DNA of 64,000 bases. Origin: Streptococcus mitis (GTDB taxonomy: Bacteria; Bacillota; Bacilli; Lactobacillales; Streptococcaceae). Positions 17,248 to 27,264 of this stretch are shown one piece after another (the first letter of the stretch is position 1; each line of letters opens with the position of its first letter). Location: contig NZ_CP047883.1 of NCBI RefSeq assembly GCF_013305725.1, positions 971,001-1,035,000 on the forward strand, written 5' to 3'. The position numbers were made by a program, and so were the translations under genes. The notes below the pieces were generated by a model that was given only the letters and a program-made list of their open reading frames with translations, did not search any database and was not told the DNA's origin.

Positions 17248-17429
17248 GTGTACGACGGGCATGTCGTGCATCTGACGTGTAAGTCCTCCGTGGGCACCCG
17301 CGAAAAACGTGGACTGGTTTCGTGTTTGGATTATTACCTTGAACGACATGCGTTAAAAGTTAGTTGAACCGCCGTATGCCGAACGGCACGTACGGTGGTG
17401 TGAGAGGGGCTAGAGATTATCCTCTACTC
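17248..17429 (+). mobile_element. Group II intron, minimal remnant (copy B)
   Basis: Only about 60 bases of the 5' end and about 120 bases of the 3' end remain, joined at GGGCACCCGC / GAAAAACGTG. The 3' part includes the last maturase codons and domains V-VI, nearly identical to copy A (CCGTATGCCGAACGGCACG). All catalytic domain I-IV sequence is gone, so it cannot splice. Like copy A it lies directly after a terminator hairpin. Confidence 0.85.
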
Positions 17430-17509
17430 GATTTGTGATACTTCTTTCAAGGAATATTTGGTAGGATTGGTGTGAAAAAAGATTAACTAGGAAAGAAGGA
17501 AGTAAGTAT

Positions 17510-17920
17510 ATGAAAACCATTTATCAACGTGATTCGGATAGGGATGGACTGACTGATGCTCAAGAATTGGCGCTAGGAACCAATCCTCTTAGCGCAGATT
17601 CTGATGGTGATGGACGTTCAGATTTAGTGGAAGTAGAAGAAGGAACCAATCCCTTAGAAAAGGATTTAGAAGACTTAGACCAAACATGTCTAACCGAACC
17701 GTCATCAGTATTTATGGAAATGAAACAAAAGATTTCAGATATGATGGAGAGTCACTACAAGGAATTTATACAGGCTCTGATTAGTATTGAAACAGGGATT
17801 GAAAACCAACAAGACCTAGAAGACTTATACACTTACTACATGAGAACAGATGCCGTTTCTCTTTTGTCTAGTGATTTAGAAACCAGTCCTCAAGAGGTTG
17901 AAATGGAGATAGAGTTGTAG
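17510..17920 (+). CDS. ICE protein with thrombospondin type 3-like calcium-binding repeats
   Basis: 136 residues. The N-terminus has two calcium-loop repeats, DSDRDGLTDAQELALGTNP and DSDGDGRSDLVEVEEGTNP, as in thrombospondin type 3 or dockerin-like loops. The C-terminal half is helical and acidic. There is no signal peptide. In Tn5252/ICESa2603-type elements a gene of this kind directly precedes the large helicase-methylase gene, as here (47 bases apart). A GGAAAGAAGGAAG ribosome site precedes the start. Role unknown. Confidence 0.75.
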   Translation: MKTIYQRDSDRDGLTDAQELALGTNPLSADSDGDGRSDLVEVEEGTNPLEKDLEDLDQTCLTEPSSVFMEMKQKISDMMESHYKEFIQALISIETGIENQQDLEDLYTYYMRTDAVSLLSSDLETSPQEVEMEIEL

Positions 17921-17967
17921 GGGAATCATGTGATTCTCCTATTTTCATATAGATGAAAGGAGCGAGT

Positions 17968-20900
17968 ATGGAAGTAATACAATTATTGGCTATGTTTCGT
18001 GGAACAATTCCAAAAGATAGGGAGAAAATGGACCTATTTCTTCGTTATCAAGCGCAACATTTTGATGAGAAATGGCAGGATTTGGTAGAGAGTTTTTTGG
18101 CTGAAGAGGGCAAGATAGAAGAGATTCCTCACGTCTATTCTTTTGATCAAGATATTGTTTCTTTCCTAGAGGCCAGTTCTGAAAATCATGACCAAGATTT
18201 AGAAAGTTATACAAGAAATTTTGGACAAGCAGGTCTAAGTAAATTATCTCAATTAAGTAGTTGGGAGAAAAACTTGGTGCTAGAAGTCGCAACCTATAAC
18301 CTTTCCACTCGATTTTACATCCAATCTGAAAAAGAGAAGTTAGAACCATTAAGTGAGCTTGTATTTCATCAGAATCAGGATGTCAATTTAGTCAATGTCT
18401 ATCGGGTTGCGAATAATCTATCTGACCGTGTTAGTAGAGATATAGAGGAATTTCTGCTAATGGTTGATTCCAAAGAGCTTAAAAAAGAAGTTCTTGAGAT
18501 TCATTTTGAAGAAAAAGAGGGAGCTGTTCTAGCCTATTTGGGTTCTGAATTAATGGCTACTTTAGATACCGTGACGGATCTTGTCCATCATGAAGAAAAC
18601 TACACACAACTCCCACTGACACAAAAGCTGAAGATTATTACTCATTTTGATGAAGTAAAGGCTATAAGAGAAAAGTCTAAGCAAGTAGAGGAAGTGGTCT
18701 TACCTTTAGATAATATTGACCAGGTAGAAGAAAATGTGGAAGTTCATTCCCTATCTAAAGTAGATAAAATTGTAGAAGAAGCTTTGAGGGAATATCCAAT
18801 CAGTTCACAAGTAAGTTATAAAGGTCAAGTATTTCAGTTGGTTTCGATTGAAAATGCCCAGTTAAATGACTTAGTTCGCCTAGAGCTATTCAATGATTCC
18901 AAGCAGTTATTTGAAGAAAATCCTATCTTATACTTGAACAGTTTGGAAGAGATTGAACAAGTATTGTCTCTCGTAGAACTTGCAAAAGAAGATTCAGAGA
19001 TTGAGATTGATTCATCAAGAGAAAGTCAGGAAATAGATTTGTTTTCCTATCTGGAAGAAGAAAATGAAAATGAAAATGAAAAGGAAAAAGATAAGGAAAC
19101 AGAAACGCTTATTTCAGATATAGAAGAGACGGATGTCCCCGTTAAAGATTTTGTTTTTCCAGATGATTTAGAGGACTTTTACCCTAAGACAAATCGAGAA
19201 AAAATTGAAACGAATATCGCCGCAATTGAACTTGTTAAAAGATTAGAAAAAGATGGACGACAAGCGAATCCAGAAGAACAAGAGCTACTAGCCAAGTATG
19301 TCGGCTGGGGCGGTCTTGCCAATGAATTTTTTGATGAACTCAATCCAAAGTATGAAGCAGAACGTTTAACTCTTAGGAGCTTAGTAAGTAAGTCAGAATA
19401 CTCCACCATGAAACAAAGTTCCCTCACAGCCTATTATACAGACCCAATGATTATTCGCCAGATTTGGCAAAAATTACTGGATGATGGTTTTGAGGGAGGA
19501 AGGATACTAGATCCTTCTATGGGGACTGGGAACTTCTTTGCGGCGATGCCTAGAAGTATACGAGAGAGGTCAGAACTCTATGGAGTTGAATTAGACAGCG
19601 TGACAGGCGCAATCGCAAAACAACTCCACCCCAATACCCATATTGAAGTGAGAGGATTTGAAGAAGTTCCCTATCAAAATAATAGTTTTGATTTAGTCTT
19701 AACGAATGTTCCGTTTGGAAATTTTCGGATTGCAGATAAAAACTATGATAAACCTTATATGATTCATGATTACTTTGTCAAACACTCACTTGATTTAGTA
19801 AGAGATGGAGGACAAGTGTCTATTATCTCATCTATCGGGACAATGGATAAGCGGACAGATAATGTCTTACAAGAAATTAAATCCAACACTCATTTTTTAG
19901 GGGGAGTTCGGTTGCCAGATACGGCTTTTAAAAAGATTGCAGGTACTCGAGTGACCACAGACCTCCTCTTCTTTCAAAAGGATCTAGCAAAGAATCTTAA
20001 TGAAGATGAGCTTGTCTTTAGTGGCTCTATTCCCTTTGAAGAGGATAAGCGTGTCTGGATTAATCCATATTTTGATGGGAAATACAATACACAAGTTTTG
20101 GGTGAATATGAGGTACGTAATTTTAATGGAGGAACTCTCAATGTTAAGGGGGTATCAGAAACATTAGCTACTGACATAATGGAAGCTTTAGAGAATGTGG
20201 AAGCACCTAAACAAATTGACAATTCTTTGAAAGCACCTGTTTTTATCCAAGAAGAAGTGGATAATTCTATCCCAAGTCGTATACGTGAGGACTTAGCGCT
20301 CTATTCTTTTGGATATGAGGGAAATCAAATTTATTATCGAGATACGCATGGTATTCGGAAAAGTTCAAAAGTAGACGAAATTAGTTATTATGTAGACGAG
20401 AAGGGAGATTTTAAAGCCTGGGACAGTTCTTTGTCTGAACATAAAATAGACCGATTCGTGCAACTTCATTTGACAGATGAGGAAGCACTAGATGTTTACA
20501 AGTCAGAAGAAGCGAGTAAAAGAGGGAAATATAAGGGACTGTTCAAAAAAACTGTCTTTTATGAAAGTCCCTTATCGGATAAGGATATTAGTCGTATTAA
20601 GGGCATGGTTGATTTGAGAGAGACCTATCAATCCTTAATTGAAATTCAACGTCATCAAGATTATAGTCGGACAGATTTTCAGGTATTACTTAGTAAACTC
20701 AATCGTGACTATGACCGCTTTGTAAGTCAATTTGGATACTTGAATGCCTCAGTTAATCGGAACTTATTTGATAGTGACGATAAGTATTCTTTACTAGCAA
20801 GTTTAGAAGATGAATACATTGATTCTAAAGATCAGAAAGTAAAATATAAAAAATCTTTAGCCTTTGAGAAAGCATTGGTTAGACCAGAGAGAGTGATTGC

Positions 20901-23900
20901 AAGAGTTTCAACGGCTTTAGATGCCTTAAACTCCAGTTTATCGGATGGTAGAGGGGTTGATTTAGACTATATGGTATCAATTTATCCCGAACATAGCCAA
21001 GCTGCTATTTTAGATGAGTTAGGTGACCAGATTTTAATAGATCCAGAAAGCTATTTAAGAGGGGAAAGAAAATATCTTTCTAAGAACCAGTTTTTGTCAG
21101 GAGATATTCTCAACAAGATAGAAGTAGTTCAACTATTAGTGGAGGAAAACAATCAAGAATGTGACTGGTCTCATGCTTTAGATTTGTTAGAATCTGTTCG
21201 TCCTCCACGGATTCATCTGGCAGATATTGAGTTTAAAATAGGGTCACGTTGGATTCCTCAATCCGTTTATGGTAAATTTGCCTTTGAATGTTTTACCAAT
21301 CGTGAATTTGAATTGTCTTCGCCTGATGTTGAACAAGTCATTGAAGTGAATCCTGTCGATGGCCAGGTTCATTTAAGGACATCATTTGCTTATCGCTATC
21401 CAAGTGCCAAAGATAGTAGTCTTGGAGTCAGTGGGTCACGTTATGATACAGGAAGAAAGATTTTTGAGAATTTACTAAATTCAAACCAACCGACGATTAC
21501 TATGACTGTTACGGAAGGAGAAAAGAAAAAGACTATCACAGATTTGGAAAAAACCTCTGTTCTAAGAGCAAAAGAGCAGCATTTACAAGAGCTCTTTCAA
21601 GACTTTGTCTCACGGTATCCAGAAGTCCAACAAGTCATTGAGGAAAGCTACAATCGTCTTTATAATCGAACAGTTAGTCGAGAGTATGACGGTAGCCATC
21701 TAGTCATTGATGGCTTGGCACAAAACATCAGTCTTCGTCCTCATCAAGAGAATGCCATTCAAAGAATCGTAGAAGAAAAAAGAGCATTGTTAGCTCATGA
21801 GGTAGGTTCAGGAAAGACCTTGACTATGCTTGGTGCTGGGTTTAAATTAAAGGAGTTGGGGATGGTTCATAAGCCATTGTATGTGGTGCCCTCTAGTTTG
21901 TCTGCTCAATTTGGCCAAGAAATCATGAAATTTTTCCCTACTAAAAAAGTCTTTGTGACCACTAAGAAAGATTTTGTGAAGGCGAGAAGAAAACAATTTG
22001 TATCACGTATTATTACAGGAGATTACGATGCTATTGTCATTGGGGATTCTCAATTTGAAAAAATCCCTGTCAGTAAGGAAAGACAGATGAACTATATAGA
22101 GGATAAACTCAATGAACTACGAGAGATTAAAACACATTCTGAAAATAAGTATACCGTTAAAGAAGCAGAACAATCAATAAGTGGTCTAGAGAAACAATTG
22201 GAAGAACTCCAACGTTTCAATCGTGATAGTTTTATTGATTTTGAGAACTTAGGAATTGATTTTCTCTTTGTGGATGAAGCACATCACTTTAAAAATATTC
22301 GTCCAATTACTGGACTTGGGAATGTAGCAGGTATTACCAATACAACCTCTAAGAAGAACGTGGATATGGAGATGAAGGTTCGACAGATTCAGGAAGAACA
22401 TGATTTTAAAAATATTGTCTTTGCGACAGGGACACCTGTTTCCAATTCTATTAGTGAGTTGTATACTATGATGAACTATATTCAACCAGATATCTTAAAA
22501 CGCTATCAAGTTGATTATTTTGACTCTTGGGTAGGTGCTTTTGGAGAAATTCAAAATTCTATGGAATTAGCTCCTACAGGGGATAAGTACCAACCTAAGA
22601 AACGATTTAAAAAGTTTGTCAATCTACCTGAGTTGATGAAAATCTATAAAGAAACAGCCGACATTCAAACACAAGATATGTTGGATTTACCTGTTCCAGA
22701 AGCTCATATTATCCCTATTGAGAGTGAGTTAACTGAAAACCAGAAACTCTATTTAGAAGAATTAGTTATGAGGTCAGATATGGTCAAATGTGGAACAGTT
22801 GATCCGAGCCAGGATAACATGTTAAAAATTACGGGTGAGGCACGAAAACTAGCTATTGATATGCGTTTATTGGACTCTAGTTATAGTCTAGCAGACAATC
22901 ATAAACTGCTTCAGGTAGTGGATAATGTTGAAAGAATTTATCGTGAGGGAATGGAAAATAAGGCTACTCAGATGATTTTTTCAGATATTGGAACACCTAA
23001 GAAAAAGGATAATGGCTTTGATGTCTATTCTGAAATAAAGGCTTTATTAGTTGATAGAGGAATCCCTAGTAAGGAAATTGCCTTTGTACATGATGCCAAT
23101 AGTGATGAAAAGAAGAATAGTTTGTCTCGAAAGGTCAATGCAGGAGAAGTGCGGATTCTCCTTGCCTCAACTGAAAAAGGAGGAACAGGTTTAAATGTTC
23201 AGAGCAAGATGAAAGCAGTTCATCACCTGGATGTCCCCTGGAGACCAAGTGACATTCAGCAACGCAATGGACGGATTATCCGACAAGGAAATGAAAATAA
23301 GGAAGTGGATATTTACCACTACATTACCAAAGGTTCGTTTGATAATTATCTATGGGCAACTCAGGAGAACAAACTCCGTTATATTAAGCAGATTATGACT
23401 TCTAAGGAGCCAATTCGTGCTGCAGAAGATATTGATGAGCAGACCATGACAGCTTCTGATTTTAAGGCACTAGCAACAGGTAATCCTTATCTTAAATATA
23501 AGATGGAACTAGAGAATGATTTGACCCTATTAGAAAATCAAAGACGTGCCTTTCAACGCAGCAAGGATCACTATCGTCATACAATCTCTTACTGTGAAGA
23601 AAATATGCCCATTCTTGAGAAACGATTAAGCAAGTATGAAGGCGACATTCAACAGTCTGAAATGTCGAAAGACCAGGCATTTTCTATGACAGTAGGCAAG
23701 CAAGCTTTTGAGCAACGAGCTGAAGCAGGTGAATCCCTACACCGTCTTATCCGTCATAATCAAGCTGACAGCAAAGAATTCCGAACCCTAGCAAGCTATC
23801 GAGGATTTGACATTAAAATGCTTAGTCTTCCAACAAATCAACCTCTTCCTGAAACCTTCTCTGTTAAGATTGTGGGAGAAAATCAGTATTCTGTCAGTTT

Positions 23901-24204
23901 AGATTTGTATTCTCCTTTGGGGACAATTCAAAGACTTCAGCATACGATTGATCACATTAAGGAGGACCAAGTGAAAACTCAGAACTTATTGGATGAATTA
24001 CAGGATAAATTGACTACTGCTAAAGTTGAAATTGAGAAAAATTTTCCAAAGGAAGAGGATTATCAAACTAAAAAGGCCGAATACGATGTACTCTCGCCAT
24101 TGATTGAAACAGAAACGGATTTAGATATTATTGATCAGGCCTTAAGACAATTCCACGAAAAAGGAAAAGAAAGGCAAGAACAACTTTCTTTTGAATTAGA
24201 TTAA
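17968..24204 (+). CDS. Giant SNF2 helicase / N6-methyltransferase-fold protein of ICE
   Basis: A 2078-residue cytoplasmic protein. I chose ATG 17968, which has AAAGGAG upstream, over an ATG five codons earlier. A conserved entry motif GWGGLANEFF lies near residue 450. A methyltransferase fold has LDPSMGTGNF (about 513) and TNVPFGNF (about 578), where adenine methylases usually have N-P-P-F/Y. A helicase has Walker A HEVGSGKT (about 1275), VDEAHHFKN (about 1431), ATGTPVSNS and a C-terminal QQRNGRIIRQGN. A coiled coil ends the protein. This is the hallmark cargo of Tn5252-family ICEs, thought to protect or process element DNA. Intact. Confidence 0.9.
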   Translation: MEVIQLLAMFRGTIPKDREKMDLFLRYQAQHFDEKWQDLVESFLAEEGKIEEIPHVYSFDQDIVSFLEASSENHDQDLESYTRNFGQAGLSKLSQLSSWEKNLVLEVATYNLSTRFYIQSEKEKLEPLSELVFHQNQDVNLVNVYRVANNLSDRVSRDIEEFLLMVDSKELKKEVLEIHFEEKEGAVLAYLGSELMATLDTVTDLVHHEENYTQLPLTQKLKIITHFDEVKAIREKSKQVEEVVLPLDNIDQVEENVEVHSLSKVDKIVEEALREYPISSQVSYKGQVFQLVSIENAQLNDLVRLELFNDSKQLFEENPILYLNSLEEIEQVLSLVELAKEDSEIEIDSSRESQEIDLFSYLEEENENENEKEKDKETETLISDIEETDVPVKDFVFPDDLEDFYPKTNREKIETNIAAIELVKRLEKDGRQANPEEQELLAKYVGWGGLANEFFDELNPKYEAERLTLRSLVSKSEYSTMKQSSLTAYYTDPMIIRQIWQKLLDDGFEGGRILDPSMGTGNFFAAMPRSIRERSELYGVELDSVTGAIAKQLHPNTHIEVRGFEEVPYQNNSFDLVLTNVPFGNFRIADKNYDKPYMIHDYFVKHSLDLVRDGGQVSIISSIGTMDKRTDNVLQEIKSNTHFLGGVRLPDTAFKKIAGTRVTTDLLFFQKDLAKNLNEDELVFSGSIPFEEDKRVWINPYFDGKYNTQVLGEYEVRNFNGGTLNVKGVSETLATDIMEALENVEAPKQIDNSLKAPVFIQEEVDNSIPSRIREDLALYSFGYEGNQIYYRDTHGIRKSSKVDEISYYVDEKGDFKAWDSSLSEHKIDRFVQLHLTDEEALDVYKSEEASKRGKYKGLFKKTVFYESPLSDKDISRIKGMVDLRETYQSLIEIQRHQDYSRTDFQVLLSKLNRDYDRFVSQFGYLNASVNRNLFDSDDKYSLLASLEDEYIDSKDQKVKYKKSLAFEKALVRPERVIARVSTALDALNSSLSDGRGVDLDYMVSIYPEHSQAAILDELGDQILIDPESYLRGERKYLSKNQFLSGDILNKIEVVQLLVEENNQECDWSHALDLLESVRPPRIHLADIEFKIGSRWIPQSVYGKFAFECFTNREFELSSPDVEQVIEVNPVDGQVHLRTSFAYRYPSAKDSSLGVSGSRYDTGRKIFENLLNSNQPTITMTVTEGEKKKTITDLEKTSVLRAKEQHLQELFQDFVSRYPEVQQVIEESYNRLYNRTVSREYDGSHLVIDGLAQNISLRPHQENAIQRIVEEKRALLAHEVGSGKTLTMLGAGFKLKELGMVHKPLYVVPSSLSAQFGQEIMKFFPTKKVFVTTKKDFVKARRKQFVSRIITGDYDAIVIGDSQFEKIPVSKERQMNYIEDKLNELREIKTHSENKYTVKEAEQSISGLEKQLEELQRFNRDSFIDFENLGIDFLFVDEAHHFKNIRPITGLGNVAGITNTTSKKNVDMEMKVRQIQEEHDFKNIVFATGTPVSNSISELYTMMNYIQPDILKRYQVDYFDSWVGAFGEIQNSMELAPTGDKYQPKKRFKKFVNLPELMKIYKETADIQTQDMLDLPVPEAHIIPIESELTENQKLYLEELVMRSDMVKCGTVDPSQDNMLKITGEARKLAIDMRLLDSSYSLADNHKLLQVVDNVERIYREGMENKATQMIFSDIGTPKKKDNGFDVYSEIKALLVDRGIPSKEIAFVHDANSDEKKNSLSRKVNAGEVRILLASTEKGGTGLNVQSKMKAVHHLDVPWRPSDIQQRNGRIIRQGNENKEVDIYHYITKGSFDNYLWATQENKLRYIKQIMTSKEPIRAAEDIDEQTMTASDFKALATGNPYLKYKMELENDLTLLENQRRAFQRSKDHYRHTISYCEENMPILEKRLSKYEGDIQQSEMSKDQAFSMTVGKQAFEQRAEAGESLHRLIRHNQADSKEFRTLASYRGFDIKMLSLPTNQPLPETFSVKIVGENQYSVSLDLYSPLGTIQRLQHTIDHIKEDQVKTQNLLDELQDKLTTAKVEIEKNFPKEEDYQTKKAEYDVLSPLIETETDLDIIDQALRQFHEKGKERQEQLSFELD

Positions 24205-24278
24205 AAAATAGATACAAATAGCGGACAAGAAAAGAAAAGCGCGGTAAAATAAAGATAGAAAGAAACGAGGTAACGATT

Positions 24279-24563
24279 ATGATGGAAGATACCTATTATC
24301 AATTAGAAGAGGCCTTGGTACAGGGATTTCAAACGCCTGAAGAATACCAAGCCTACAAGGAGCTAAAGGAACATTATGAGGAAGTTACTGGGGATTACAG
24401 TTTTTCTAAACGAGAACTCACTAGTCAATTGGAAATAGCTCTTCAAAATCATCGAGGTGTGGACTTTGAAGAATATGAAAAAGAGGAGTATTTGGACTTA
24501 GTTCAAAAATTAGAAGAGTTTGATTCCTCTCTTGCCACCCATTATCGTCAATTGATTGACTAG
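24279..24563 (+). CDS. Small conserved ICE protein (DUF5962-like)
   Basis: 94 residues, acidic and helical (YYQLEEALVQGFQTPEEYQA; ends LATHYRQLID), without motifs of known function. The position directly downstream of the helicase gene and the sequence style match a small protein always found there in Tn5252-type elements. A second in-frame ATG follows at once. Role unknown. Confidence 0.75.
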   Translation: MMEDTYYQLEEALVQGFQTPEEYQAYKELKEHYEEVTGDYSFSKRELTSQLEIALQNHRGVDFEEYEKEEYLDLVQKLEEFDSSLATHYRQLID

Positions 24564-24576
24564 AAAGGAGAAAGTC

Positions 24577-24873
24577 ATGAATGATTTACTCCTTATCCCA
24601 GTAATTTTTTTAGCAGTAGGAGGAATTCTCATTCTTTTATGGAGACTCTTTCTTATTGCCAGTGGACTTTTCCTTATTGGTTTTATTAGTTTTCTTATTT
24701 TCGTGGAGGTCTATGGAATTTATTTGTTCTTTACTGAACCTAGTTTATATTTTGATGATATCAGACAACATGGTTTAACTAGTTTTACGGCTGTGTACCT
24801 TTTCATCAATCTGATGTTGGTTCTAGGATTCAGTTGGCACTTCATTAACTCCATAAATAAGGAAAAAATATGA
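24577..24873 (+). CDS. ICE membrane protein (DUF5966-like)
   Basis: 98 residues with three hydrophobic segments (LLLIPVIFLAVGGILILLW, LFLIGFISFLIFVEVYGIYL and VYLFINLMLVLGFSWHF). I chose ATG 24577 because AAGGAG lies eight bases upstream; an earlier in-frame ATG would overlap the previous gene. It is 13 bases after the previous stop and belongs to the same operon. A conserved, unstudied part of Tn5252-type ICEs. Confidence 0.75.
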   Translation: MNDLLLIPVIFLAVGGILILLWRLFLIASGLFLIGFISFLIFVEVYGIYLFFTEPSLYFDDIRQHGLTSFTAVYLFINLMLVLGFSWHFINSINKEKI

Positions 24874-24886
24874 ACTTTTTAGATAA

Positions 24887-25084
24887 TCAAAAGACTTTAT
24901 CTGAATCTAAATTCGGATAAGGTTTTTTATTTGCCTTGATTCTTTCATATACTTCATAGCTAAATTGGAGTAATAATTTATGAAAATCATTATCCTCACT
25001 ATTATTACTTGTATTTATAGCTTGTTTATGTCGTTCAATATGAGAAAGAGCTCTTCTCAAATTTTCTTCTTTTAATTTGTTCAT
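24887..25084 (-). CDS. 65-aa hypothetical protein, opposite strand
   Basis: A small helical protein (LKEENLRRALSHIERHKQAI). It lacks a Shine-Dalgarno sequence. A TATAAT box lies about six bases before the ATG, so if it is expressed its message is leaderless. It converges with the membrane-protein gene and is divergent from the gene at 25244. No family recognised. It could be a regulator, but evidence that it is a gene is moderate only. Confidence 0.5.
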   Translation of the reverse strand: MNKLKEENLRRALSHIERHKQAINTSNNSEDNDFHKLLLQFSYEVYERIKANKKPYPNLDSDKVF

Positions 25085-25243
25085 ATTTATATTATAAGCT
25101 GAAGACAGCTAATTTTGATATTTTTCTCTGAACTGTACGATTTGGCGCCTGAAATGTAGGAATTACCTTTCGTTGTGATGTGATAAAACTTACAAGTTCT
25201 TTTTGTTATTCTTGACCTAGTTTTTATAGAAAGAAGGTCTAAG

Positions 25244-25885
25244 ATGTTAAATAAAGTCAAAACTAAAGCCTTAATTAGTGTTGGAGCAGTAGCCGCAACT
25301 AGCTTTATTCTCATGATGGGATATACTGCTGGTCAACATTCTACTGCTAAACAAAGTCGCAAAGAAATCGAATTGGCTGCAGCTAAACTTGTAGAGGACA
25401 AACAAGCAGAAGATAAAGCCAGCATTTTGTCATCGGATACTGTAAAAGAATTTTTGACGCAGTACTATACGAAAGAAAAGCTCGGAGAAAATAATACACG
25501 TATTCAACCTTATATGACTGAATCGGCTTATTCTCAAGAATTGTCAAGTCAAAATGATGCTATGAACCAAGTGTATAAGGATTATATTTTGGATTATCAT
25601 TTTGAAAAAGCAGATATCTTTGTCAATCAGACTACGAATCAAGCCATTGCCATGGTCTCTTATAATGTAACCTATGTATCTGATTTAAAGAATGCCAACC
25701 AATCAAAGACTAATCAGACAGAAACAAGAACAGTTAAGTTGTCTTATTCGAAACTACCAGGTAAGTTATTGGTCAATCAAGTACAGGTTTGGAAATCTGG
25801 GTTAGATGATTTAGATAAGGCAACTCCTAAAACTTTAGAAGAATCATCATCAATACCATCACTGCCAAATACTACGACAAAATGA
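25244..25885 (+). CDS. Membrane-anchored/secreted ICE protein
   Basis: 213 residues. There is a basic N-terminus, then a hydrophobic signal/anchor (ALISVGAVAATSFILMMGYT, about residues 9-28), an Ala/Glu-rich stalk and an extracellular domain (YMTESAYSQELSSQNDAMNQ). The tail is Ser/Thr-rich. The size and fold suggest a TcpC/VirB8-like or surface protein of the conjugation apparatus. It is a conserved gene at this place in Tn5252-like elements. An AGAAGG ribosome site is present. Specific role not known. Confidence 0.75.
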   Translation: MLNKVKTKALISVGAVAATSFILMMGYTAGQHSTAKQSRKEIELAAAKLVEDKQAEDKASILSSDTVKEFLTQYYTKEKLGENNTRIQPYMTESAYSQELSSQNDAMNQVYKDYILDYHFEKADIFVNQTTNQAIAMVSYNVTYVSDLKNANQSKTNQTETRTVKLSYSKLPGKLLVNQVQVWKSGLDDLDKATPKTLEESSSIPSLPNTTTK

Positions 25886-25894
25886 TGATGTTTT

Positions 25895-26980
25895 ATGAAT
25901 ATAGAGGAATGTAAGCAAATTTCAATTCTTGATGTAGCCAATCGTTTAGGTATTTCCTTTAAACAAGTTTCTAGCCGTGTCTATGAACATCCTGAACACG
26001 ATTCATTCCGAATTTTTTCAACTACCAATACTTTTAAATGGTTTTCAAGAGATATTCAAGGTGATGTTATTGATTTTGTTCGACTTGTTAAGGGAATTTC
26101 CTTTAAAGAAGCTCTAGCTTTTCTTTCTGAAGAACCTTTTCAAAAAGAAGCTGTTCAAGAAAAAAGAGAGAGACCATTTTATTATCCTTTAAAGAGAGTA
26201 GAAGATTCTAACTGCAGTCTGGCCAGATATTACTTAACAAAATGTAGAGGAATCTCAGAAGAAATCATAGAAAAGATGATTCAACAAGGTTTGATAGCAC
26301 AAGCTAGTTGGAAAACAAATGAAACTGTTGAACCTGTTATTGTTTTTAAAAGCTTTGATCATCGTCACAAACTGAAGGCAGCAAGTATACAAGGGATTTA
26401 TAAGAATCACTCTCTTCCTAGAGAGAGGTTAAAAACGATTCTAAAAGGAAGCCATGGACATGTTGGAATATCCTTTGATATTGGTAAACCAAATAGACTG
26501 GTCTTTTGTGAATCGTTTATCGACTTGATGAGCTATTACGAACTTCATCAACAAAGCCTATCAGATGTTCGTTTGGTATCTATGGAGGGATTAAAAAGGT
26601 CTGTTGTTGCTTATCAAACTTTACGACTGATAGCTGAAGAAAATCAGAAGTTGGAATTTTTAGATACAGTAATACCTTCAAAGTTATTGCCTTTGTTCAA
26701 TACAATTCGTGATACCACCAGCTATTTTGATAATCATTCTGATTTATTGACACTGGCAGTAGATTGTGATGATGCAGGTAAAGATTTTTCTGATAAGTTA
26801 TCTAAATCAGGATTTCCTGTTTTACTGGATTTACCTGATAATGAATATGGGAAAGAAAAAAGAGACTGGAACGATATTCTTCGAGAAAAGAAATCAGATT
26901 TACAATTGATGTTCGAGAATGCAAAAGAGACATTGAGGAATCAACCAGTAAGACAAACCTCTCAATGTTTAGAATTGTGA
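25895..26980 (+). CDS. TOPRIM-domain DNA primase-like protein of ICE
   Basis: 361 residues. The N-terminus (ISILDVANRLGISFKQVSSR, then TFKWFSRDIQGDVIDFVRLV) resembles the CHC2 primase domain without its zinc cysteines, as in DUF3991. A TOPRIM fold follows with the conserved Glu in FCESFIDLMSYY (about residue 210) and the DxD-like motif LAVDCDDAGKDF (about 287). It probably primes or helps replication of the element during transfer. It starts ten bases after the previous gene, with a weak ribosome site. Confidence 0.8.
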   Translation: MNIEECKQISILDVANRLGISFKQVSSRVYEHPEHDSFRIFSTTNTFKWFSRDIQGDVIDFVRLVKGISFKEALAFLSEEPFQKEAVQEKRERPFYYPLKRVEDSNCSLARYYLTKCRGISEEIIEKMIQQGLIAQASWKTNETVEPVIVFKSFDHRHKLKAASIQGIYKNHSLPRERLKTILKGSHGHVGISFDIGKPNRLVFCESFIDLMSYYELHQQSLSDVRLVSMEGLKRSVVAYQTLRLIAEENQKLEFLDTVIPSKLLPLFNTIRDTTSYFDNHSDLLTLAVDCDDAGKDFSDKLSKSGFPVLLDLPDNEYGKEKRDWNDILREKKSDLQLMFENAKETLRNQPVRQTSQCLEL

Positions 26981-27030
26981 TAACAAAATCAAGATGTTTT
27001 AGCTAATATTAGAATGAAGGAGGATAGTAT

Positions 27031-27264
27031 ATGACCATTATTGAACGCTTAGAAGAAAAGGTCACTAGGCAAGAAAGTAAGGTAGCAAGAGAGACAGAAA
27101 AACTAGCTGCTTACAAAGAGCAACTGGAGACAGCGATGTTTGCGACGTTCAAAAGGCGTCAAAGCATCAGTCACATGAGTTTTGAAGAAGCTCTTGATCA
27201 TGCCTTTGGTAAAGAAAGACAATTCGATGATTCTGAATTTAGAAAGGATGAAATGAGTGAATGA
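27031..27264 (+). CDS. Small coiled-coil ICE protein (DUF5965-like)
   Basis: 77 residues. A charged helix (RLEEKVTRQESKVARETEKL) is followed by a short tail with FATFKRRQSIS. There is a strong AAGGAGG ribosome site. The last codons overlap the next start (ATGA), so the two genes are coupled. A conserved small gene of Tn5252-type elements; function unknown. Confidence 0.7.
   Translation: MTIIERLEEKVTRQESKVARETEKLAAYKEQLETAMFATFKRRQSISHMSFEEALDHAFGKERQFDDSEFRKDEMSE

Noticed and set aside
22249..22485. Minus-strand ORFs in the helicase gene (several)
   Set aside because: Shadows of the 2078-codon frame, without ribosome sites.
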